A stretch of DNA of 8,022 nt from DP-19 sp041488235 (GTDB taxonomy: Bacteria; Desulfobacterota; Binatia; UTPRO1): positions 1-8,022 of the forward strand of contig JBGPOW010000206.1 of assembly GCA_041488235.1 (NCBI GenBank), written 5' to 3'. Of the stretch, positions 1 through 6,208 are shown in pieces; position 1 is the first letter of the stretch, and the number at the start of each line of letters is the position of its first letter. The notes under the pieces are model-generated. The model saw only the letters and a program-made list of their open reading frames with translations. It did not search any database and was not told where the DNA came from. The translations under genes were made by a program, and so were the position numbers.

Positions 1-1700
1 GCCGGACCCGGCTCGATCGTGGGCCCGGCGCACTCGGCAACCGCGGGGGCCGCATGCTCGACGAGCGCGAGCGGGCGCGTAATTGCGGTGAGCTCCTCGC
101 GGTTGACGCGCGCCCATCCCGCTTGCGATCGACACTCGAACGCGCCACCGCCGGCGGCGTCGGCGATTGCGAAGGCCCGCAGATGCAGCCAGTCGTCGTC
201 GCGTAGCTCGAGCGTCATCGCCGCGGCGACGCGGTGGAAGCGCGTGTGCGCGCGCACGGCGTCCGCGACGTGCGGGAAGCTCGCCGCGAGCGTGGCGAGC
301 ACCTCCTCACGCTCGTCGATCGGCAACGACGAACCGCTCGCCTCGGCGAAGCGGTCGAGCAGGACGCGCGGCGGCTCGTCGACAACGAGCGAGAACTCGC
401 CGGCCGCGAGCACGAAACCCGGCACGGCGCCCGCTGCTGCGCCGTGCGACGGGACGTGAACGGCCTGATCGCACGGGCATTGCCGGCCGTCGGGCCAGAC
501 GAACACGAGATCGATCAGTGGACCGTCGTCTCCTGCAAGACACGTCGGCACCAGCCGCGCCGGCGCGGCGCCGAACCGCACTGGTCCGCCGCTCTCGATG
601 CCGGTGCGGGCGGCGAGGTCGGCGGGCACGTCCTCGCGCCACGACACCGACGCGGCGAACGCGGGCGTCGCGATGCCGGCCAGCAGCGAACGCAACGTCG
701 TGTTCGGGATCCAGAGGATCGGGGTGCCGAGATCGCGCGCGATCGCCTCGTCCGCGATCAATTCGAGGAGTGCGACGTGCGCGGGGGCGAGCAAGGACGG
801 GTTGCGACGGACTTCCGATCGCAGCTGTTGGAGCTGGAACGCCGTCCGCGGCGCGTCGGCGAGCCGCGGTGTCGTGACCCGCGCCTCGCATGTCACGATC
901 GCGGTACCGTTCCATGCCGGTGCCAGTCCGAGCACCACGCGCAACTGCCGCTGCGGTGCCGAGCTCCGGCGGCGGCTCCACTCGACGAGCTCGCTCGCAA
1001 GGAGGCGCCGCGCACGTTCGCGGTGTCGCGCGGCGAGCGCCGGCTGGTCGCAATACGACGCGAGCTCGGGCGGCACCCAGCCGTCCGTCTGCCGTGCGAC
1101 CGCGCGCGCGAGCCGCCAGCAGCGTAGCTCTGGATCGGGATCCTCGATCGCGCTCACGATCTCCGGGTGTCGATAAAGTCCCAGCACCGGAGCGTCGACG
1201 AACAGGAGGTGCAGCGCGCTCTGACGTTCCCAGGACGCCGCGGCGGTGCGGATACGATGGAGCACCACCGGCGGCGCGGGCCCGCGAATCGCCGCAACGT
1301 TCGCCGGCGACCAACGCGCGCGGCCCGTCTGCCGCCGCTGAACGTCGTCGACGTGGTGGGCGTCCGCGAAGGGCGATTCGTCCGCGCCGAGGTCGGCCTC
1401 GTCCAGAAGCACGCACGCGAGGGCGTACGCGTGTTTGCAGTAGGGCGCGACCGGACACGTACAACTCGGCGCGCATCCGCGAGCCGCCCAGATCCATGCC
1501 GTCTCGTACACGCGTGTCCCGCGCACCGTCGCTCGCGCGCCCCGCTCGTCGACGACGAGCCCGGTCACCGAGCCACGCGCCGCATAGGCGAGTCCGCGTT
1601 CTTGGGCAGCGCGACCGAACGCGCGGATGGTGGCGCGTAGTGCCGCGAGAGCGGACGGTGCGAGGAGATCCTCGGCGTTCGAGCGTCCACGCCGCTGCAT
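1..1700 (-). CDS. SWIM zinc-finger protein, probable N-terminal part of an SNF2-family helicase (partial, 3' end outside window)
   Basis: I translated the minus strand from an ATG at 1700-1698 and found 566 codons with no stop before the window edge. An in-frame TAG lies at 1715-1713, so the N-terminus is bounded. Residues about 45-94 form a SWIM domain: a short beta-type stretch followed by CxCx5CxH with Cys80, Cys82, Cys88 and His90 (motif CTCPVAPYCKH). SWIM fingers bind zinc and mediate nucleic-acid or protein contacts. Residues about 250-566 alternate short hydrophobic strands and helices in the way seen in the region preceding the ATPase of bacterial SWIM-SNF2 proteins. No Walker A or DEAH motif is reached, so the helicase assignment is inferred. 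The product is probably cytoplasmic. There is no strong Shine-Dalgarno; GGAG lies 15 nt upstream. The gene is divergent from the nucleotidyltransferase/HEPN pair. Alternative: a stand-alone SWIM protein with a separate helicase gene next to it. Confidence 0.72.
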   Translation of the reverse strand, partial: MQRRGRSNAEDLLAPSALAALRATIRAFGRAAQERGLAYAARGSVTGLVVDERGARATVRGTRVYETAWIWAARGCAPSCTCPVAPYCKHAYALACVLLDEADLGADESPFADAHHVDDVQRRQTGRARWSPANVAAIRGPAPPVVLHRIRTAAASWERQSALHLLFVDAPVLGLYRHPEIVSAIEDPDPELRCWRLARAVARQTDGWVPPELASYCDQPALAARHRERARRLLASELVEWSRRRSSAPQRQLRVVLGLAPAWNGTAIVTCEARVTTPRLADAPRTAFQLQQLRSEVRRNPSLLAPAHVALLELIADEAIARDLGTPILWIPNTTLRSLLAGIATPAFAASVSWREDVPADLAARTGIESGGPVRFGAAPARLVPTCLAGDDGPLIDLVFVWPDGRQCPCDQAVHVPSHGAAAGAVPGFVLAAGEFSLVVDEPPRVLLDRFAEASGSSLPIDEREEVLATLAASFPHVADAVRAHTRFHRVAAAMTLELRDDDWLHLRAFAIADAAGGGAFECRSQAGWARVNREELTAITRPLALVEHAAPAVAECAGPTIEPGP

Positions 1701-1758
1701 CGCGCGTCGTGTCTACTCCGAATCCGCGCGGTGCGGAAGTCGCCGGTGCGCGTCCATC

Positions 1759-1786
1759 AATCGGTGCGGCGAATGCGAATCGGTGC
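1759..1786. repeat. Pair of 9-bp direct repeats in the divergent intergenic region
   Basis: The 9-mer AATCGGTGC occurs at 1759-1767 and again at 1778-1786, 19 nt apart start to start. A tandem GCGAAT duplication (1769-1774, 1775-1780) lies between and partly inside them. The site sits between the SWIM gene start (1700, minus) and the nucleotidyltransferase start (1828, plus), upstream of the proposed -10 element. This is a sensible place for an operator controlling one or both genes. Function is inferred from position only; chance repetition in GC-rich DNA is possible. Confidence 0.35.
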
Positions 1787-1811
1787 CCGGTATGGGCTGC
1801 GGTCCCGCCTG

Positions 1812-1820
1812 TGCTAGCCT
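1812..1820 (+). promoter_or_regulatory. Candidate extended -10 promoter element for the MNT/HEPN cassette
   Basis: TGCTAGCCT fits the extended -10 pattern TG-n-TAnnnT and lies exactly 7 nt upstream of the GTG at 1828. Transcription would then begin at or next to the start codon, giving a leaderless or near-leaderless mRNA. No clear -35 hexamer is visible, as is usual for extended -10 promoters. The GGGAGG at 1823-1828 runs straight into the GTG and is too close to work as a normal ribosome binding site for it. Confidence 0.4.
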
Positions 1821-1827
1821 CTGGGAG

Positions 1828-2256
1828 GTGAGCGACCCGAGACTCGAGCGAGCTCTGACGGTGATCGAGGGGCACTACGGTGCTCGGCTCGTTGCCGTCG
1901 CGCTCTTCGGCTCCCGAGCTGGTGGGCGGCCCCGATCGGAGTCCGACTGGGACCTGTTGCTCGTCGTCGACGAGGGCGAGCGAATCGAGCGCGCGCTCTA
2001 CCGCGAATGGGACGCCCAGATTGCGCCGGTAGTCGAGGCGATCCTGCCTGCCATCGCTCCCCATTGCGTCCATCTGCCCCGTGTAGGTGAGGAACCATCG
2101 GGACTCTGGCTCGAGATCGCGATGGCGCACGAGGTATTGCGCGACCCGACCCATGATCTGGCGACCTACCTGGCCCACGTGCGTGGTCTCATACAGGCCG
2201 GGCGCTTCGAGCGGCGGGCCGTGCACGGCCTCGGATACTGGCGGCGGGCGGGATGA
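1828..2256 (+). CDS. Minimal nucleotidyltransferase (MNT-domain protein), partner of the adjacent HEPN protein
   Basis: A 142-residue protein with the MNT signature: Gly28-Ser29, ten residues, then Asp40-Trp41-Asp42 (GSx10DxD) inside FGSRAGG...SDWDLLLVV. The motif binds nucleotide and metal in the pol-beta superfamily. The middle (PHCVHLP, then LWLEIA) and the C-terminal HGLGYW match the usual layout of two-gene MNT/HEPN cassettes. In type VII toxin-antitoxin systems the MNT protein modifies the HEPN partner with AMP; whether this one does so is inference. The third catalytic carboxylate is not obvious. I chose the GTG at 1828 because the MNT fold begins just after it and a -10-like element lies 7 nt upstream. 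In-frame ATGs at 1792 and 1627 would add Arg/Ala-rich, non-family residues. The 3' end overlaps the HEPN gene by 4 nt (ATGA). Confidence 0.85.
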   Translation: MSDPRLERALTVIEGHYGARLVAVALFGSRAGGRPRSESDWDLLLVVDEGERIERALYREWDAQIAPVVEAILPAIAPHCVHLPRVGEEPSGLWLEIAMAHEVLRDPTHDLATYLAHVRGLIQAGRFERRAVHGLGYWRRAG

Positions 2257-2672
2257 CGAATCCGAAGCTCGAGGCAGACTACGTCGTTCGGGCCGGCCAC
2301 CGCCTCGCAGCGCTACGTGTGCTGGTGGACCGCGGCGCCCATGCCGATGTCGTGCGCGAGGCGCAGGAAATCATCGAGCTCTCGCTGAAGGCACTCCTGC
2401 GCGCTAGCGGCATCACCGTGCCACAGATCCACGACGTCGGTCAGCTGCTGATGCACGAGGTCGGCAACCTCCCCGCCGCGGTCCGTGTGGATGCCGCTCG
2501 GATGGCCGAGATCTCGAAGGCGCTCCGCAAGGATCGCGAGATCGCCTTCTACGGTGCCGAGGATCTCATTCCCTCCGAGTTCTATACCGAGGCCGACGCG
2601 GCGCGCGCGTTCGCTGATGCGCAATGGGTTCACGAGCGGGTGAGCAGCGTCGTGAAGATCACGGGGAGATAG
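2253..2672 (+). CDS. HEPN-domain protein paired with the MNT protein
   Basis: A 139-residue all-helical protein of the HEPN family. Recognisable blocks are a first helix with LAALRVLVDRGAHADVV (about 18-34), EAQEIIELSLKALLRASGI (about 36-54), HDVG at 60-63, and ISKALRKDREIAFYG around 87-101, followed by DLIPSEFYTEADA. HEPN proteins often act as RNases or bind nucleotides next to an MNT protein. The classical RX4-6H RNase motif is not present at any spacing I can find, nor is the RX4HXY Tyr motif of HepT. Ribonuclease toxicity is therefore doubtful and the cassette may be of the HI0073/HI0074 type. The start ATG overlaps the MNT stop (ATGA), which suggests translational coupling; no good independent Shine-Dalgarno is seen. 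It converges with glpX 44 nt downstream. Confidence 0.85.
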   Translation: MTNPKLEADYVVRAGHRLAALRVLVDRGAHADVVREAQEIIELSLKALLRASGITVPQIHDVGQLLMHEVGNLPAAVRVDAARMAEISKALRKDREIAFYGAEDLIPSEFYTEADAARAFADAQWVHERVSSVVKITGR

Positions 2673-2694
2673 CACCTTCGAGATGCCCGAGGTC

Positions 2695-2713
2695 GCGGGA
2701 GCGTGAATCCCGC
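2695..2713. terminator. Short hairpin between convergent genes, possible bidirectional terminator
   Basis: GCGGGA (2695-2700) and TCCCGC (2708-2713) are a perfect 6-bp inverted repeat around a 7-nt loop. It lies in the 44-nt gap between the HEPN stop and the end of glpX. No U-run follows on either strand, so a strong intrinsic terminator is unlikely. It may slow polymerase or protect 3' ends. Confidence 0.3.
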
Positions 2714-2716
2714 CGT

Positions 2717-3667
2717 TCAATACTCGGGCTTGAACTCGAAGTGATGCGTCGTTTGAAGATAGCGGATGGTGCGCGTCTGCGAGCGCATCACGACGGAGTT
2801 GGTCGTCGCGCCGCCGCGGAAGAAGCGTACGCCGTCGAGATAGTCGCCGTTCGTGACGCCGGTCGCGGCGAACATCACGTTGCCGCGGATGAGGTCGTCG
2901 ATCGTGTAGCGGTGCTTCAAGTCGCTGAAGCCTTGCGCGTAGCACTGTCGGATGTCGTCCTGCGTGAGCGGCGCGAGCCGCGCCTGCATGTCGCCGCCCG
3001 CGCAGCGGAGCGCCGCGGCCGCGAGGATGCCTTGCAGCGCCTTGCCGGTGCCCATCAAGAGATCGATGCCGGAGTCGGGGCGCGTCGTCGCGAGCGACGC
3101 CGACAGATCGCCCGCGGCGAGCAGCTTCACGCGCGCGCCGGCCGCACGGACCTCGCGGACCAGCTTGGCGTGACGCGGGCGCTCGAGGATGGCGACGGTG
3201 AGGTCCTCGACGTAGACGCCCTTCGCCTCGGCGAGCGCCTTGAGATTTTCGGTCGCCGAGCGCTCGAGGTCGATGATGCCGCGGCCCTCGGGACCGACCG
3301 CGATCTTCTCCATGTACGTGTTGGGGCAGCGGAGGAAGACGTCGTGATCGGCGATCGCGATGATCGAGAGCGCGCCGGCGCCTCCGGTCGCGCAGATACT
3401 CATGCCTTCGAGGGCGTCGAGCGCGATCTCGGTGGCATTGCCGCCCTCACCGACGCGCTCGCCGGCGTAGAGGAGCGGCGTCTCGTCGGGGCTGCCCTCC
3501 CCGATCAACACCGTACCGGTCACCGGGATTGCGTCAAACGCGCGCCGCATCGCCTCGACGGCCGCACGGTCGGCGCCCGCCTCGTCGCCGCGTCCCATGA
3601 AGCGCGCCGACGCGAGCGCTGCCGCCTCCGTCACGCGCACGACCTCGAGCGCCAAGTTGCGATCCAT
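2717..3667 (-). CDS. glpX: GlpX-family class II fructose-1,6-bisphosphatase with an atypical active site
   Basis: A 316-residue protein that aligns by eye over its full length to GlpX, the Li+-sensitive-superfamily phosphatase that hydrolyses fructose-1,6-bisphosphate in gluconeogenesis. Family blocks are RVTEAAALASARFMGRGD (11-28), GEG (56-58), DETPLLYAGERVG (61-73), D84-A-L-E87-G, YMEKIAVGP (118-126), ERPRHAKL (162-169), DSGIDLLMG (198-206) and FAATGVTNGD near the C-terminus. Positions equivalent to E. coli Asp33, Glu57, Asp61, Asp85 and Glu88 are kept. The positions matching Lys29, Thr90 and Glu213 are Glu29, Met89 and Gln212. Those sites are conserved in typical GlpX, so activity or substrate may differ. 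It is last in the operon. Its ATG overlaps the hom stop by 1 nt (TAATG), with a strong GAGGAGG 10 nt upstream. Fold assignment is firm; FBPase activity is uncertain. Confidence 0.88.
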   Translation of the reverse strand: MDRNLALEVVRVTEAAALASARFMGRGDEAGADRAAVEAMRRAFDAIPVTGTVLIGEGSPDETPLLYAGERVGEGGNATEIALDALEGMSICATGGAGALSIIAIADHDVFLRCPNTYMEKIAVGPEGRGIIDLERSATENLKALAEAKGVYVEDLTVAILERPRHAKLVREVRAAGARVKLLAAGDLSASLATTRPDSGIDLLMGTGKALQGILAAAALRCAGGDMQARLAPLTQDDIRQCYAQGFSDLKHRYTIDDLIRGNVMFAATGVTNGDYLDGVRFFRGGATTNSVVMRSQTRTIRYLQTTHHFEFKPEY

Positions 3668-4977
3668 TAGAGAAGCCCCTCCTCGATGCGCAGACAGACG
3701 GGGTGGCCTTTCACCGCCCTCATGCGGCGGATCTCTTTCAAGGCGGCTTGGACGTCCTGCTCGCGCGCCTCGTGCGTGCGGATGACGACCGGCACGACCG
3801 TGGCGGCGCTGCGACCCTTCTGAATCACGGTGCCAATACTAATCGCATGCCGTCCGAGGACGCCAGCTATGTCTCCGAGGACGCCGGGGCGGTCGCGCGC
3901 CATGATGCGCAGATAGTACGCCGTCCGCAGCTCGCCCATCGGCACGAGCGGCAGACGGCGGATCGTCGCGAACCCGAACGGCGGCACCCGCGCCGGCGTG
4001 CCGGCGAGAAGATTGCGCGCGACCTCGACGAGGTCGGCGACGACCGCCGTCGCCGTCGGCATCATCCCGGCGCCGAGCCCGTAGCACATGCTCGAGCCGA
4101 GGGCCTCGCCGTCGAGGTAGATCGCGTTGAAGGCGCCGCTCACGCCCGCGAGGACGTGGGTGACGGGCACGAGCGCGGGGTGCACCCGCGCCGCGACCCG
4201 CTCGCCGTCGCAGGTCGCGATCGCGAGCAGCTTGATCACGCAGCCGAGCTCCCGCGCGTAGACGACGTCCATCTGGTCGATCGCGCGGATGCCCTCGATG
4301 GAGACCTCGCGCAGCTTGAGCTCGGCGCCGAACGCGAGCGCGGCGAGGATCACGAGCTTGTGCGCGGAGTCCGTGCCGTCGATGTCGAAGCTCGGGTCGG
4401 CCTCGGCGAGGCCGCGCGCCTGCGCTTCCGCGAGCGCGTCGGCGAACTGCGCGCCGTCGCGCGTCATCGACGTCAGGATGTGGTTGCAGGTGCCGTTGAC
4501 GATGCCGTAGACGCCGCGCACGCGGTCGGCGACGATCGCATCGCGCAGGACGCGCACGATCGGGATGCCGCCGCCGACGCTCGCCTCGAGGCCGACGTCG
4601 ACGCGACGCTCGGCGGCGGCGCGCAGGATCTCGCGCCCGTGCACCGCGAGGAGCGCCTTGTTCGCGGTGACGATGCTCTTCCCGGCGGCGATCGCGGCGA
4701 GCACGAAACGGCGCGCCGGCTCGTAACCGCCCATGAGCTCGATGACGATGTCGATGTCGTCGGCGCCGTACACTTGCGCTGCGTCGGAAACCAGCATGCC
4801 TTTCGGCAAGCGCACGCCGCGGTCGCGCGTCGTGTCGACGTCGGCGATGCGCACCAGACGCAGCGGCGCGCCGAGCCGCGCATCGATCGCGGCGCGGCGC
4901 TTCTGCAGCAGCTTCACGACGCCGGTCCCGATCGTGCCGAAGCCGATCAGGCCGGCGCGCACCTCACGTGCGGGCAT
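3667..4977 (-). CDS. hom: Homoserine dehydrogenase with C-terminal ACT domain
   Basis: A 436-residue NAD(P)H-dependent enzyme that reduces L-aspartate-4-semialdehyde to homoserine, the branch point to threonine and methionine. The N-terminal Rossmann motif is GLIGFGTIGTG (9-19). Lys107 in TANKALL and the block D194-PSFDIDG to Lys207 carry the catalytic Asp/Lys pair. EASVGGGIPI (131-140) and GIVNGTCNHIL (158-168) are substrate and dinucleotide blocks, and GAGMMPTATAV (302-312) is also typical. Residues about 353-436 form an ACT domain (YYLRIMARDRPGVLGDIAGVL), so feedback control, commonly by threonine, is likely. I prefer the ATG at 4977: an upstream extension to 5064 would add 29 low-complexity Ala/Ser/Pro residues inside the preceding gene. 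The 22-nt leader has no clear Shine-Dalgarno. No thrB or thrC is visible in the window. Confidence 0.95.
   Translation of the reverse strand: MPAREVRAGLIGFGTIGTGVVKLLQKRRAAIDARLGAPLRLVRIADVDTTRDRGVRLPKGMLVSDAAQVYGADDIDIVIELMGGYEPARRFVLAAIAAGKSIVTANKALLAVHGREILRAAAERRVDVGLEASVGGGIPIVRVLRDAIVADRVRGVYGIVNGTCNHILTSMTRDGAQFADALAEAQARGLAEADPSFDIDGTDSAHKLVILAALAFGAELKLREVSIEGIRAIDQMDVVYARELGCVIKLLAIATCDGERVAARVHPALVPVTHVLAGVSGAFNAIYLDGEALGSSMCYGLGAGMMPTATAVVADLVEVARNLLAGTPARVPPFGFATIRRLPLVPMGELRTAYYLRIMARDRPGVLGDIAGVLGRHAISIGTVIQKGRSAATVVPVVIRTHEAREQDVQAALKEIRRMRAVKGHPVCLRIEEGLL
3678..3684 (-). promoter_or_regulatory. Strong ribosome binding site for glpX inside the end of hom
   Basis: On the minus strand GAGGAGG lies 10 nt upstream of the glpX ATG at 3667 and is made from the last Glu-Glu-Gly codons of hom. 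With the TAATG junction it fixes the glpX start and points to translational coupling. Confidence 0.7.
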
Positions 4978-4999
4978 GGGAATGGAAGACGAGCGGGCG

Positions 5000-6208
5000 T
5001 CAGCCGGCGCTGGCGCTGCGCTCGGCGGGCAGGAGCGCGCCGGCGAACGCCTTGCGGATGCCACGCACCGCTTGGCGCATCCGATGCTCGTTCTCGATCA
5101 GCGCGAAGCGCACGTAGTCGTCCCCGTATTCGCCGAAGCCGATCCCCGGCGACACCGCCACCTTCCCCTCCTTCAACAGGAACTTCGCGAATTCGATCGA
5201 TCCCATCGCCCGATACGGTTCGGGGATCTGCCCCCAGACGAACATCGTCGCCTTCGGCTTCGGAACGTCCCAGCCGATGCGCGTGAGTCCTTCACACAGG
5301 ACGTCGCGGCGCACCTGGTAGCGCTCGGCGTTCTCGCGCACGCAGTCTTGCGGACCGTTCAGCGCCGCGATCGCCGCGATCTGGATCGGCTGGAACATTC
5401 CGTAGTCGAGATAGCTCTTCATGCGCGCGAGCGCGTGGATCATCTCGCGGTTGCCGACCGCGAAGCCGACGCGCCAGCCCGGCATGCTGTAGCTCTTCGA
5501 GAGGCTGAAGAACTCGACGCCGATGTCGATCGCGCCCGGCACTTGCAGAAAGCTCGGCGGCTCGTAGCCGTCGAAGGTGATGTCCGCGTAGGCGAGGTCG
5601 TGGACGACAAGCATCTCGTGCTCGCGCGCGAACTCGACGATCTTCTCGAAGAAGTCGAGGTTCACGACTTCCGTCGTCGGGTTGTGCGGGAAGTTCAGGA
5701 TCAGGAGCTTCGGCTTCGGCCACGCTTGCTTCACGGCGTCGAGGAGGTGCGCAAAGAAGTCCCCGCCCGGAATGAGCGGCACCGACCGCAAGTCGCCGCC
5801 GGCGATGATCACCGAGTATTGATGGATCGGATACGTCGGGCTGGGGCAGAGCACGACGTCGCCGGGGCCGAGAATCGCGAGCGCGAGGTGGCCGATGCCT
5901 TCCTTCGAGCCGATGGTGACGATCGCCTCGGCATCGGCGTCGAGCTCGACACCGTACCGCCGGCGATACCAGTCGCAGATCGCGAGGCGGAGCTTGTAGA
6001 TGCCGCGCGAGACCGAGTAGCGGTGGTTCGGCGGCTTGCTCGCAGCCTCGATGAGCTTGGCGACGACGTGCGGTGGCGTCGCACCGTCGGGGTTCCCCAT
6101 GCCGAGGTCGATGATGTCCTCGCCGGCGCGACGGGCTGCCTGCTTCAGGTCCCCGACGATGTTGAAGACATAGGGCGGCAGCCTCTTGATCCTGGGGAAT
6201 TCCATCAT
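5000..6208 (-). CDS. alaC: AlaC-like class I/II aminotransferase (glutamate-pyruvate type)
   Basis: A 402-residue fold-type I PLP aminotransferase. It closely resembles E. coli AlaC (YfdZ) from start to end: RLPPYVFNI (9-17), MGNPDGATPPH (37-47), TIGSKEG (98-104), NFPHNPT with Asn176 (172-178), VVHDLAYADI with Asp204 and Tyr207 (201-210), the PLP Lys238 in SLSKSY, GWRVGF with Arg246, and the carboxylate-binding Arg367 in YVRFALIEN. AlaC makes alanine from pyruvate and glutamate. Relatives are often labelled LL-diaminopimelate or aspartate aminotransferase, and the neighbouring hom gene keeps an aspartate-family role open. The start at 6208 is supported by GAGGAAAG (6212-6219, minus), placed 7 nt upstream from its GAGG core, and gives an ATGA overlap of 4 nt with lipA. 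A second ATG at 6205 is possible. Cytoplasmic. Confidence 0.92.
   Translation of the reverse strand: MMEFPRIKRLPPYVFNIVGDLKQAARRAGEDIIDLGMGNPDGATPPHVVAKLIEAASKPPNHRYSVSRGIYKLRLAICDWYRRRYGVELDADAEAIVTIGSKEGIGHLALAILGPGDVVLCPSPTYPIHQYSVIIAGGDLRSVPLIPGGDFFAHLLDAVKQAWPKPKLLILNFPHNPTTEVVNLDFFEKIVEFAREHEMLVVHDLAYADITFDGYEPPSFLQVPGAIDIGVEFFSLSKSYSMPGWRVGFAVGNREMIHALARMKSYLDYGMFQPIQIAAIAALNGPQDCVRENAERYQVRRDVLCEGLTRIGWDVPKPKATMFVWGQIPEPYRAMGSIEFAKFLLKEGKVAVSPGIGFGEYGDDYVRFALIENEHRMRQAVRGIRKAFAGALLPAERSASAG

Noticed and set aside
234..1127. Plus-strand open frames across 19-1831
   Set aside because: Compositionally biased Arg/Ala/Ser translations without recognisable motifs, lying antisense to the SWIM gene. 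High GC suppresses stops in shadow frames.
1627..1827. N-terminal extension of the nucleotidyltransferase from ATG 1627 or 1792
   Set aside because: The added residues are not family-like and run into the SWIM gene's 5' end; the domain begins right after the GTG at 1828.
307..2226. Minus-strand open frame of 639 codons
   Set aside because: It is Arg-rich and low in complexity beyond a short piece, and crosses the nucleotidyltransferase gene antisense. The SWIM protein occupies another minus-strand frame with real motifs.
4978..5064. Upstream extension of homoserine dehydrogenase
   Set aside because: It would overlap the aminotransferase 3' end and add 29 Ala/Ser/Pro residues before the Rossmann fold.
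3703..5286. Plus-strand open frame of 527 codons
   Set aside because: It is antisense to hom with a His/Arg/Asp-rich translation and no family resemblance.
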